Source: Pezicula radicicola
Taxonomy: Eukaryota; Ascomycota; Leotiomycetes; Helotiales; Dermateaceae
Assembly (NCBI GenBank): GCA_003008705.1
Contig: PDUO01000017.1
Coordinates: 375,827 to 439,826 of the forward strand
Length of the DNA: 64,000 bases
Direction of reading: 5' to 3'
Below the pieces are notes generated by a model. That model was not told the DNA's origin. It saw only the letters and a program-made list of their open reading frames with translations, and ran no database searches. Positions 22,231-34,344 of this stretch are shown piece after piece (position 1 is the first letter of the stretch; each line of letters opens with the position of its first letter). The position numbers and the translations under genes are program-made.

Positions 22231-25200
22231 TCAACATAGAAAGAAGTCGTCTTCTGAAGTTTCCGAGGACCATAGTTCTTGTTCCCTAAGAGTAGCTAGA
22301 ACCTCTTCCATTTTCCCAATGTCTGCTTCCTTTGAGGGAGGAGGATTGTCCAGCGAGTCAATGCCATCTGTTTCGAATTTTTCGAGGAGCCAAAGTACTT
22401 GGTCATGCTGCTTCGCGGCGTCTCTTGCTGTGGTGGTAGTCCCGTCAGGCTGCATACATTCTAGCTCCGCCCCCTTCCTCAATAACAGTGTCACCGCTGC
22501 CACACTGCCCATTGTACATGCAGCCATCAAGGGAGATCCCAATGTTCCACCCACGAGGTTGATCTCAGCACCATTGTCCAATAATAGCTCCATAGATGAG
22601 ATATCTCCATGGATAGCTGCTGCGTATAGTGGGGTCCCTTGTCGGCATGGGAAGTTGAGGTACGCGTACAAATCTGTGGATGGTGTTCGTTTTAAAAGCT
22701 CTGCGACGATATCGTTGTTACTGGCAAACGCTGCTTTGTTGAGAATGCTGCCGAAGTTTGAGCCGCGGAGTAAATCGACAGTGGGAAGTTTCTCTAATGC
22801 AAATTTGGAATTGTCATGGTATATTGCAGCCTGAATTGATGAGAAACCAATGTCGTCTACTGCGTTGACATCCAGACCCATGTCAACCAGCAGATCTGCT
22901 GCCGTCATATTGGGCAGTTGGAGAGCATGACGGAGAGCATCTTCACCGGTTGAGTCTCGTGCATGTATGTCGAGCTGGTCGTATGTCTTCATTTTCGTCA
23001 AGAACTTTGTCAGTCCCAGTTGAGCAGCGCGAATGAAAGGAGTTGCCCCTTGACGATCTCGTGTGTTAAGATTAGCACCAGCCCCAGCTAGTAATTCAAA
23101 GGTGTCCGTGTCTACATGGATGTAGATCGAATGTTGAAGGGCAGTCATGCCGCTCTCATCTCTAGCCTCCAGATCAGCTCCTGCCCTCAACAATAACTCC
23201 ACGACCTCGACATATCCATTCACAGCAGCTAGAAGTAGCGGATAACCTCCTTTGATGGGTTCACCGAACTTCAATCCTCGGTAGCTGTTCGCCACGAGCT
23301 TTCGTACCCCAGCATCAACGTCGCCCATCCGAGCGTGTACCAATGTTTTGGGATCTTTGGTCTGCTCAAGAAGCATCTGGACGATCTTCAGATTCCCATT
23401 ATATGCGGCAAGATGTATAGGTTTAACCGAATTTTTCAGGTCTCCGGAAATTGAGGCATTTCTGTCCAAGAGTTCTTTCAGGAGGTCCTCGTGCCCAAAG
23501 CATGCTGCATAATGAGCCGCTGAAAACCCTCCAGTCACTGGGTGTTTCCCGCATGTTACCCCCTCGATCGAGGCACCTACACCCATTAAATACAGAGCAA
23601 CTTCCCACCTTTGATTGGCGCAGGCGTAAAGAAAGGGAGTGCAACCGCACTCACAGAGACCGTCAATGGTGAATCCCCGCTCGACAAGTGTCCGGCAGAG
23701 CAGAAGATTACCTCCTCGGACTGCATCAGTCATAGCTGGTGAGATAGCTTCATTCTCAGTTTCTCTTGATGAAATCTTTCTGAGTTTTGCTAATTCATAT
23801 ATTAGAAGATGATCCAAAGAAAGAATAGTGGAAGGTCTCTGAAAAGTGCTGAGAATCTTTCCACTTACATTGAGACTTTTCCGCATCCTCCAACATCTTT
23901 GTAGGATGGAGTTTTTGGTTCTGTAAGGCAAGAAGTGATGGTCTAAGACCCGAGATATCGGTCGCACAGGCGTCAGCCCCGTGGGAAAGAAGCTCCTCCA
24001 CTATTGTTATATTGCCGAGAAATGCGGCGAGGTGAAGCATAGACCACTTCTTTGGTGTATATAATGCATCAGTTCGGGCTCCGTTGGACACCAGGAACTT
24101 TACCAGGTTTTGATTGTGAGCCAGTATCGCAAAGAAGAGCGGAGTCGTTCCGAGATCTGCATCTACGTTGAAATCTATATTTTCCACATGTTCGAGAACA
24201 TATTTGAAGACTTCCAAGCGATTCGTAAACGCCAGGTGATGCAGTGGCGTAAGTCTATGAACACGAACGGAGACCCAAGTATTATACGATTCGCCACATG
24301 TGTTTGTGCTGAAGGTCGGAACAAAGCTTGATTGGAAAGCGCAGGATGTCCTTTCAGTCCAATCATTGACACCTCGATCATCGAGTAATCTACAAATATT
24401 TATGTTTGGTACTCGGTTGAGAAGGCAAGCTTTCCAGCCACGACCGCTAGATCGTCCCACGTCGATGGAGGCATGATGGTCAAGTAGTAATTCGACGATG
24501 GAGGTGTGACTTCCGGCTATAGCTTCCGCAATTGGAGTTGTACGTTCTCTAGACTCAATGTTAACATTGATGCCTCCATTGAGCAACTCCTGTACCACAT
24601 TGATGTGGCCGTTTAGGCAAGCCAAATGAAGAAGACTTTGACCTTCGAAATCAAGCTCTGATAGATCTTTGCACCGAGAGATGATATCCCGCAGTACTTC
24701 GATGTCTCTTGCACCGTGGATACAAAGCAGCTCTAATGGCGACCGAAATCCCGAGGTCCTATCACGGTTCTGAATTCCAATATTAAGGGCGTGGAGTTCT
24801 TTGATGACTTTGTCATTCATTGCAATGATTGCAATATTCAATAGTAGATCACCATCCGGTAAATGTCGCTTTAAGTGATCTTTTGACGCTTGGCTCAAAA
24901 ACCTGAGGGCTAAATCGGTTGCTTCGTGCCGGCTGTATATTCTACGGATGCTTCTAAAGAAGGCCTGAAGAGCAGTTTCCTTAGACTTGTCCAGTATGTC
25001 CACTTGCGCGACGGTAAATTTTCCTAGTTTGGCAGATCTATTTTTTGGCGAGGCTGGTGGCCTAGGTGAGGGAGACGGAGGTGGTGGTGGTGGCGGTGGC
25101 GGAATCCCCCCCGTTCTCCCTCCTATGATAGTAATTGCAGGTCGCAGTAGCTTTGCTCCCGGAGGCGGAGGTGGTGGCGGTCCGAGTGCAGTGTTTGCAG

Positions 25201-28200
25201 TCCACTGGACGTCAATAAAATCACCAATTGTAAGACACAACGGATGTGTGAATGAAACGGCTCTGCACAAGTAGTGTAGTGCTGTACATCCAGCTGCGTC
25301 TTGTGCGTTTGCATCTACGCCCCTTTTCAACAAGAGAGAAATCGCTGACCCGAGATGATAAGCATCTTCAGCAGTCGAGGTATTCGCATATCTGCTCGCC
25401 AGCGATATCAGAGGTGTTCGTTTTTCTTTGTCACGGTGTTCGAGGTCTATACCAACTCGAGATGTAAGATCTTGAAACATCAGCAATTCTTCTGTGGTGA
25501 AGGGGTCGGCGGATATCAAGAATTGTAAGGCCGTTCTCCCGGACCCAGACGTAATATCAAGCCGACGTTGACTGCCAAAACTATCCAGACACCATGCCCC
25601 ATGGCGATTTTGCAACAACGTGGAATGGTCTATGATTGTTCGTTGCGCGAAAGGATTTGAGGTTGGAAGAGTGACTTCATCAATCTGATCGAGTAACTCG
25701 TGAAGTAATGCGTTGTTGACACCCTTGGCTGCGAAATGAAGTGCCGTGAGCCCTTCGCTGGTCCGTTCAAGATGAGAAATACCACACTTCCGAAATAAAG
25801 ACACCATCTTAGATTTCCCCGATTTAGCAGCGAGGTGCAAGCATGTGTGCCCATCCACGGTTTTTACCAAAAGGTCTGAGGGATTCGATCTCCCGATAAT
25901 GAATTTCGCTGTCTCCACCGAGCCTTCATCAACAGCGCAAAGGAGAGCAGTCCGTCCATTTTTGGTCTTCTCTGAAAGTGTGTGGGTATTGCTGGGAGAA
26001 CCTAGCAGGTGCTCGAGAATGAGTACGCTGTTTCCTCTGGCCGCGAGATGGATTGAGGTCAGGTGTTCCATGGTCAGTTTGTTGATGTCGGCGCCATGGT
26101 CTGCCATAAACTTCACCACATCCACGTCCTTCGCTCCAGCGGCTAGATGAAAAGGAGTGCGTTCCTCGTCATCAAGAGCATCGATATTAGCACCACGGTC
26201 AAGTAGGAGTTTTATGATATCAAGGTGACCGCTTTCGCAAGCAAGATGTAACGCTGTGCTACCTTCAGCATCGGGATCGTGGAAGTTAACCTCTATTTCT
26301 GGCTTCTCTAGAAGCTCTTTGACGACTCGAACTTGGCCAACCATGGCTGCTCTTCCCAGAGCGGAATTGTGATTGATTGGCATGTTTTTTGAACCCTCAT
26401 CTGCTCTCGCCATCATATTCACAGCCTGCTGCCGAGTTTCGTTCATCTCGAGCGCAATATTGACATAGCTTTCAGTCATAAAACATTAGTCAGGTATCAT
26501 TGCAATATGGAGGGTAAGGACGGTTAAGAAGACCTCGCAGCCAAAGAAAGGTGTTTGAAGAAGAAGATACCATCTTTGCAATGACCAAAATCTGCCGTAG
26601 TCAAATGATAGCCAGCTCAGCCTGGATGTAATCGAATGGAACATGTACTAAGACAAATGGTTATTCACCTCAATCTGATATCATCCGAAAGATTTCGATC
26701 TGTGACGGACAGAATGAAACTCTCTGCCAACTCTGATTCGTCCTCAATCAGGTCCTCTACCACCTTCAAGCACGTTTCGTCAAGAACAGCACCTCTTTTG
26801 ACTAGAACTTCCCAGCCAAAATCGACCTTGAGAGCTAAGGCAAGTGGCGACCAGTCATAGTCTGGATGAACTCTGATATTGTCCATAGCTGCACCAGCAT
26901 CCAGCAGACACTCTATTGTCCGAAGCCTGCTATCTTTGTTCGAGGTGTCGGCTTCTAGGAAAGGGCTATTTGTCGGGTACTTCGGTGGAATGACCGCATC
27001 TCGAAACAATTCCTGTCCAGCGATCGCGCAGTAGAGAGGAGTGCCGATGTTGGATAGCTTGTCAACATCGCCAATACAATGTTTCTCTTTAATGAGCCAT
27101 TCGCATGTGCTGTAGAATGATAAGTTAGCTGCAAAGTGAAGGGTTTCTGCGTTAGAGGTCCGTATGATAGTATCATCCGATGTACGGGTCCAAGTCCAAA
27201 AATGGCTCCAGTGGACGAAATTACCGCTTTTCGAAGGATCATAAAGAATCCGAACCAAGTCTAGCAGTGCCTCATCATTGTGGAAACGCCCAGCGTGATG
27301 GAACCAAAATGTGCAGGCATAATCGAAGAATCGGTACTCTTCAATACAGTTGCTAAAGTCCTCTTTTCCAGACCAAATTGCTCCGTCGAAATCATCGAAT
27401 TCGAGATATGTTAAACAGATCTTTGCCAGTAAAAGATCCTGATTTTCTTTTGATACTCGATATCTTGCATATCGGCTCTTTGGGTCGCTCGCATCTATAG
27501 CAAGAAGAAACTCTTCGACGGTAAAGTGCGCCAGTTCAAGTCTCTCGCCGTCCGGCGTCCGCCTGACCAGACTACTGCACCACTTCAATATTCCTTCTTC
27601 ATCCGGCATCGCCTCTCGATCCAGTTCGCTATCACCCTCATTGATTGAGACAGCTTCTAAGAGTTCTTTCGTTGACAGCGGCCTCTTCGAGCATACGATC
27701 CACGTGAGGACTCGCTGCACGAGCTCTTGAGTATCGCAGTTGCTAGCATTTACCCTATCAAGTATTCGTTCATAGGTCGCAAAAAGGGTAGGGGGAAGTG
27801 AATGCAATGCTCGTCGTAGTGCCTTATCTGTGTTCAGCTCGCATAGATAATCCAGTTGACATGCAACCCATCGAACTAGAACAGATCAGCTCCAAGTAGT
27901 CCTGTTTTCACATTCTGAGATCTACTTACACATTCCCTCGGCTCCTTCAATTAGTCGGTCCATGATCTCGTTTTTCAATTCCGGATCTCGTGTCCGAAGC
28001 GTTTTCTTTCGAGATCGATTCTCAATCTCCGCTGCAACGTAGAGTTTGAGGTCGCTGCTTGTAGCAGCGATACTGATTTTCTCGTAATCTTGCAGATGTA
28101 TCTCGATGTCCGTTTCTAATCTGGAGGTAAAGAGTGTCTTGATATTGGACTTCCCATTAGCATTGAGACTTGCGAGGAGTTCCACCACGTGGGAACGTTC

Positions 28201-29544
28201 ACTCCCGCATTCGTCAAGTGCATCAATGATGATCAAAATATCCTCATAATAGACGCTAAACGTTTTAAGAAGCGAGCAGAGGCCGTCGGAAGTAATTGTA
28301 GTTGGAGGCCCTGACTCGGGACAATTTCGTTTGTAGAATTCCTCAAGTCTAGCCATACATCGCTCGTCTTGGATGGCAAGCTGCTTGACTAAGGCACCTA
28401 AGATTACTAGTGGATCATGCGTCTTTGGATCTTTATAATCGCAGTAGAAATATGCTATGCCTATTTAACCTATTAGAAAACAGTTTGGGAGGGACTAGAA
28501 CTAATGGCTAACCGTTAGACTGGTCTAATTGATTAGTTGCAGCTTGAATGATAGAGCTTCTGTGCTACGTTAATTGATTTGCCATCATAACTTGGGGGTT
28601 TTATTAATGGGGAAAGACTTACGTTAAGACTGTTTTCCAGCTCCAGCTTGAAAGATTGTTTAGCATTCAGATCAAAATCATGGCAGAGCAGTTTCTTACG
28701 GATTCCATAGAGCCAAAGTTTAGCATTACTCGTTGCAAGCCAATTCGTGAATTGCAATCCTTCAGTAAACCAGACTCCCGTGCCTGGTTGACGCAACTTT
28801 ATGGCAATATCTTGATGCCTGGAGGGATCATACGTTCCGAATGTGTCAAGAATCATTCTTCTTTCCCTACCTACAAGAAGGCAAGTGTTAGAATCACCTC
28901 GACTTAAAGATTTTAATGTTGGAAAACGCACTTAGTAATGAGAGTGCTTGCTCAGCTCTTTGGGTACGAAGGTTATCCCTAATTTCCCTAATATCATCAC
29001 CCTGTGCCTGCTGTTGACTGAGGGCTTGAAGAAGAGCGGTCCTGAGACTATCAATAAGACTGTCTCTATTTCAGATATAACCGGAGGAGTTGAAAGCTTA
29101 CATTCCATCAGCTGCTAAAGCAAGATTCATGGTTGACTTGTGATTCGCAACCTCGGCAATCAAAGCCTTCGTTTCGGTTGACGTGAAGGGCCAAAGAAGT
29201 GATCGCCCCAGCGTAGATGTCTTGTGGCGCACCAGCGATTTCTTCTCGTCCACTTGGCTCGGGTCTGCTTTATCCAACCTCCCCTTGATGGTTTCCAGGA
29301 GGATGTGACAAGCATGTATGTGCTGCGATTGCATGGTACTTTCGAATGCTTCGTCTTCATATCGTGATGCAACCAGTCGTAAGCTATTCAAGATTCCAAA
29401 TAGGTCTGTGATCTCTTCCAGAAGCTTCTTGACCTCTTTTGAGGCACCTCGTGCTTCTTTGGTGTACTTGTAGCATTTCCCAGCGATCATGTCTGTAATC
29501 GTGATCAGTCCAGCAACGCTTGCTGAGATTGAGAGAGGATCCAT
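22231..29544 (-). CDS. NLR-type NACHT-ankyrin protein, one base missing in Walker A
   Basis: Nine exons: 29544-29102, 29059-28932, 28870-28700, 28646-28623, 28559-28513, 28460-27930, 27875-26669, 26468-23869 and 23789-22231. Order: an N-terminal signalling domain starting MDPLSISASVAGLITITDM (fungal STAND N-terminal type), the linker RQPGTGVWFTEG, NACHT ATPase with Walker B IIIDALDECGSE (about residue 351), winged helix WIVCSKRPLSTKELLEAV, then two ankyrin arrays separated by proline runs at about residues 1280 and 1312. Intact length would be 2236 residues. The Walker A motif lies on a 24-nt exon that reads GGA GCT GGA AAA CAG instead of Gly-Ala-Gly-Lys-Thr; the exon sum is 6710, one below a multiple of three. 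Such proteins act in non-self recognition and programmed cell death. Either the gene is disabled or one A of a homopolymer was lost in sequencing. Confidence 0.85.
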
Positions 29545-30669
29545 CTCGAAGGCTGCCCTTTGCTCTTGACTATTGGGTAATGCCCCGATCTTCTTGAGTC
29601 TTTGAAGGAGCAAGGCTGCGGAATGGTGAGACTTGGAGGAGCGACAGGGCAAGGACTCGGCGGTTAGCTGTCTGTTGGGCGGTATTCTCACGGAAACAGC
29701 TCGAGAGCTACCGTCATAGAAACATAATCCTTGGGTTGCTGCCCGAGAGTTTGATATTGAATAAACCTGAAAAGCTAGCCAGAAACTCCAAGGTTAGAAA
29801 AGTGGTAAGCCACTTTTCTCTTTTAACATGACCAGGGAGGGTCTGCCTCGAGCTCAGCACTAACCATCTCCAGACAAGCCCATTGGTGGAGTCCTCCGAT
29901 GGCACTAGGCGCAGCCTCAACCTGCTCTATCACCCCTGTAAATCCAAGGCTGCAGGGTGGGGGCCATATCTGATAGGGAAAGCTGCTAACCCTGAGATTG
30001 CTTTACCTCCATGCCCGTCCTTGAACATCCTCAGAGTGTCAGCCTCGAGGCTTTGAGGTCTAAAAGATGCAACATAGCCAACTCGGCCATTGCATGGCTT
30101 TGTTATGACACACTTTCATACTCTTATGATCGATTTCGGTTTAACGGAGTGGTCCTTTACATGTGTCATAGTTGAGCACGGGATTGACGTCGTTGGTAAT
30201 GAAGGTCTCATGGCCTTGCTCTGGTATTCATACTGATTGATGATCTTCCTTAGTCTAGGATCCAAATCCGGCTCTAGCAGGGATCCTTATATGTTTGACA
30301 GGAGAGCGGGAACGATTACTATTACGACATTTTGATAGGTTGAAAAAGGTGGCGGTGTTCTAGGCAACGACTATTAGCAAAAGTTTATATAGACAACATG
30401 GAAACCTCCCGTGTATGTTCAGGCTGACTCCCAGGCGTGCTCAGAGGCTCAGGGCTCAGCTCAGGTTAGAGCAGCGACTACTCAGGCCCAAAAACGGAAA
30501 TGGAAACTGGTCCCATCAGGATTCCGATGTAAGATTGGCTGTTATTGAACGGAACTACTTAGAGAGCTATAGTCGGCGTTTTAATGTGTATACCGTATAC
30601 ACTAATGACAAAGCTTTCCTGTGGATTCCTCATAATCCATAGAGCTCCGACAGGGTACCTGTCTTTGTA
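29545..30669. other. intergenic upstream of the NLR gene
   Basis: Contains the NLR promoter by position and a GCTCAG cluster at 30420-30490. I see no gene. Confidence 0.5.
30420..30490. repeat. GCTCAG motif cluster
   Basis: CAGGCTGACTCCCAGG followed by several GCTCAG units; resembles the cluster at 13740-13800 in motif but not in order. Confidence 0.45.
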
Positions 30670-31440
30670 TTAAGGATACTCAATGCCGAGGTCGGTCATC
30701 AGGTCGAGGCACTCGTCATGCTCATCCCATATTGTACAATTACGATTGTTATATCGCTTTAGTACTAGAAATTGCAGTCGTGTAAAGTATGAAGGGATAT
30801 AATAAAACACGCGTGATCTATGCCCGTCTTCATTACCGCCGCGTGGCATTGGTTGAGTAACATATATAAATTGTCGTTTTGCCACAAGCCCCTGGGATGC
30901 CGCTTTCTATGGTACAACTGAGTGGCAGAAGAAACGAGTATAGACATCTGATCTTCTGTCCTTTTGAAGGTATATTGCTAGTGGAGAAGAACTATCATCG
31001 CTGAGATAGCATTCAATCTACGCTAAGAATATCTTATCCAGCCAAGGTATAGTCAAGCCTAGTGGAAGTCCTTTATAGATAACTCTCTGAGATACATTTC
31101 GAGATGCAAACCTTGGTTAGTCATTGTCCAAGGGTCCTTGGTCCAAGGGCGAGAATAAGGCCGAATATTCCCAAAATCCAAAAATGCCATAGGAAACGTC
31201 GCTAGCAAACCGACTTCTTCTCCTTCAGCCTTTTCGCTGAGCCAAGCGAAAATAGACGAGTCGGTACTCATTTTCAGAATCTCAAGCTGCAATCTCATGA
31301 ACACGTTCATGCCTTCGCCTAGAGGGGTGGCATGTTTATACCGAACAGGCCGAGAAGACTGCACGCGGTATTCTCAACTCTAGTAGTGACACGTCTAGCA
31401 GCCTAGGACATATTTTGTGCGATAGACATAGTTAACTTGT
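30670..31440 (-). pseudogene. HET-domain protein, C-terminal relic
   Basis: Reading the minus strand across frames recovers the familiar second half of a fungal HET protein: SIAQNMS, stop, AARRVTTRVENTACSLLG, FGINMPPL, GEGMNVFMRLQLEILKMSTD, SIFAW, then SPLAIYLQKDRRSDVYTR and a short tail. Damage seen: TAG at 31403-31405 where Trp is expected (MSWA motif), a missing base near 31320 between PPL and GEG, and further stops near 31060 and 30925. The N-terminal HET domain itself is gone; the upstream side is occupied by repeats. HET proteins trigger vegetative incompatibility; this copy cannot. Confidence 0.7.
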
Positions 31441-31509
31441 ATTAATTTTACTTATATTTTTATAAATTAAATATAGTGTTAATGTCTATTAAAATATAAG
31501 GCTACTAAA

Positions 31510-31590
31510 CTAGAATTACTAATTCCCGAGCTGCTGAGCTACACCCGGACTAAAATTACTAGTTCCCGGGCTGCCAAGCCCCGCCCGGGG
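31510..31590. repeat. two-unit direct repeat, about 40 bp
   Basis: Units around 31510 and 31550 share AGAATTACTARTTCCCGRGCTG and a CACCCGG/CGCCCGG tail. Differences are C to T and G to A, the RIP direction. Confidence 0.6.
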
Positions 31591-31645
31591 TAGAATTACT
31601 TACATTTCTATATAAAATAACATTAATTATTACTCCTAAATAGGA

Positions 31646-31757
31646 AAAAATAACTACTAAGATTATACTAAGTTTTACGCTAAGAAAGTTCATTTGCTAG
31701 CAATAATACCCCCTAGGAAATAATCTTCTTTCTAGTCGTACCTCCTTCTAAGAAGCA
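31646..31757. mobile_element. MITE-like element, right half
   Basis: Matches the right half of the complete element at 19236-19452 (TAACTACTAAGATT through TACCTCCTTCTAAGAAGCA). The left end is missing. It lies 260 bp upstream of the aldehyde dehydrogenase start. Confidence 0.65.
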
Positions 31758-32016
31758 TTCCTCAGAATCTAATCTATCCCCACGCGGTTTATCGCCGAGC
31801 TCCAAGGCCATGGCCTCAACCAGAGTCCCACTATCGGGAACTCTTGCCTCGGACTCCTGGGGAGGTAAATTATCGGGTTCCGGGAGTTGAAGCGCGGTTG
31901 CGAGTGCCGCGCTCTCTCGTTTATCTACTCCATCTTTCCCCGTTAAACGAGCACCTAGCAAACGTCAATCTTTTGCATACACGAGAAGGCCCAGGCTTCG
32001 CGTCTAAGAAAGTAAC

Positions 32017-33532
32017 ATGCCTTCAAGAAAGGAAGACCCCGAAAATGACTCCTCAACACCCCTAATTCCCCTCTTGATCAACAACAAACCACATGTCACC
32101 ACTTCCTCTTTCGCAGTCCATAGTCCAGCTACAGGTGAACTTATCCACCACTTCAGCTCCGCCTCCATCACCGACGCAGATGCTGCTCTAGAAGCCGCTC
32201 AAAATGCGTACCCAGCATGGCGAGATATGAAGCCTGCCCAGAAACGCAACATCTTTTTCACGGCCGCGGATCTTATAGATTCTCGTCAGGACGAACTAAA
32301 GAGCTGTATGATTGAAGAAACAGGCACATCACCACAATGGGCACATTTCAACGTCATCCTAGCCGCAGAGCTCCTTCGTGATGTGGGCGGTCGGATAAGT
32401 AGTATGCAGGGGACAATGCCGACGACCTCTGAGGAGGGCGTCAGTGCTTTAGTTTTCAAGGAACCCTATGGAGTAATCCTCGCTATTGCTCCGTGGAACG
32501 CGGCTCTCATCTTAGGCATTCGATCGATTGCTTACCCGTTAGCTGCGGGGAACACGGTGATCCTAAAGGCACCGGAATTCTCTCCAAAATGTTCTCACTC
32601 GATGGTGAAGCTTTTTCACAATGCAGGTCTCCCGGACGGAGTGCTGAATCTCCTGGCTCATAAGCAATCCGACGCAGCAGCAGTGACGAAACATCTGATT
32701 GAGTCGCCCATTCTCAAGAAACTCAACTTCACGGGCTCGACAGCTGTCGGGAAGATCCTCGCTGAGATAGCGGGGAGGAACCTCAAGCCAGTAGTCCTGG
32801 AGCTCGGTGGGAAAGCACCCGCAATCGTCCTGGAGGATGCAGATCTGGAAACTGCAGCAAAGGAGTGTGCAGTTGGTGCCTTCCTGAACAATGGACAAAT
32901 ATGCATGTCCACGGAACGCATTATCATCCATGAGAGTGTGGCCGATGATTTCGAGAAGCATTTCATTAAAGCCATTGCTGCATTCGCACCGGAGAACCAG
33001 AATATGGGATTACTGATCAACAAGCAGGCTGTGGAGAAGAATAAGAGCTTGGTGGGGAAGGCTGTAGACAAGGGAGCAACAATCATCCATGGCGACTTGG
33101 CAGATGCCTTTAACACCAAGATGCGACCGGTCGTGGTGAAGGGCGTGCACAAGGAAATGGATCTCTATCACACCGAAAGCTTTGGGCCGACGGTTAGTCT
33201 GCTTACCTTCAAGACTGAGCAGGAAGCTTTGACAATTGCAAATGATACGGAATACGGCTTGACTTCGAGCGTGTTTACGAGGGATCTAGCGAAAGGATTG
33301 AGATTTGCCAAGGAGATTGAGTGCGGTGCAGTACATATCAATAGCATGACGGTTCATGACGAGCCAGCATTGCCACACGGCGGTATGCTCCTTCTATCCT
33401 GTCTCGCATTTTATGTTGATGTGGTACACAAGCTGACGCGCAAAAGGCATGAAATCAAGTGGGTATGGGCGATTTGGTGCCCCAGGCCTGGAAGAATGGG
33501 TCAGAACGAAGACTGTTACGTTTAAGAATTGA
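32017..33532 (+). CDS. NAD(P)-dependent aldehyde dehydrogenase (aromatic-aldehyde type)
   Basis: Exons 32017-33382 and 33447-33532, a single 64-nt intron near the 3' end, 483 residues, the usual family length. Seen: APWNAAL and the N-terminal Rossmann part, NFTGSTAVGKILAE, the active-site Glu in LELGGKAPAI, the catalytic Cys in NNGQICMSTERI, TESFGPTVSLL and the C-terminal GGMKSSGYGRFG. It oxidises an aldehyde to the acid in the cytosol. Resemblance is to fungal vanillin and salicylaldehyde dehydrogenases rather than to the acetaldehyde enzymes, which fits the neighbours, but the substrate is an inference. A MITE half-copy lies just upstream and could affect expression. Confidence 0.88.
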
Positions 33533-33669
33533 AAGCGCGACTTCATGATTAGGCATTCGAAATGTATACATCATATCTACATAGGTCCGTTGTTCTTGGT
33601 ACAAAATAGATGAGGTGCTCTTCAACATCACGGATAATGGCGTTTTCCGTTCATAGGCAGCGTTGTGTA

Positions 33670-34344
33670 TAGTGCAATGCACCTAGGACTAGAGGGGTCT
33701 ATATAAAACCTTAGCAACTACTTAAAACAATAACACTATATAATTTTAAAGTAAATAGATTATAATATAGAGCTTAATAAGGGCTTTCTAATACTATTTT
33801 TAGTTTTCTTATATTTTAATTATAAATATAAATAAATAAGTTTTTAAAACTTAAAATTTATATACCTAAATATAAGCCTATACTAAAGTTACTTATTATA
33901 AGATTATTACAGCCCTAGTAGACCCTCTTAAAAATAAAAATTAACTATAAATAAGTAAATTTTTAAAGAGTTATAAAAGTTTAATAATTGTTACGTTTTA
34001 CCACTTAGTCTACTTAGTCTCCTACTAAGTACCTCGCTTATATTAGTGGCCAAGCCAAATATAGCGCTACCGTGGCTATACACTTCTTCTTCTTCGTCTG
34101 TAATTATTACTATTATTCGAATATATATTATTCCCCTATAGATTAACTTCTTATAATAATTTTAAAATTTATTTCTCTACTTATAATAAAAATATAAAAA
34201 AACTAAGAATTATACTAGGAAGCTCTTATTAAGCTCTATATAATAATTTATTTACTTTAAAATTATATAAAGTTAATATTTTAGATGTAGTAGTTAGTAT
34301 TAAAGTTTTATATAGACCCCCCTAGTCCTAGATATATTGCACTA
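33670..34344. mobile_element. 675 bp TIR element, non-coding
   Basis: Left end TAGTGCAATGCACCTAGGAC and right end GTCCTAGATATATTGCACTA are inverted; the match continues inward through GGGGTCTATATAAAAC for about 40 bp. Both sides are bordered by TA, the duplication expected of Tc1/mariner-like elements. The interior is extremely AT-rich without coding frames. Confidence 0.75.

Noticed and set aside
24987..25274. Plus-strand glycine-rich frame
   Set aside because: It is simply the reverse complement of the polyproline linker of the NLR gene.
32563..33152. Two long minus-strand frames
   Set aside because: Antisense shadows of the aldehyde dehydrogenase, which has all catalytic motifs.
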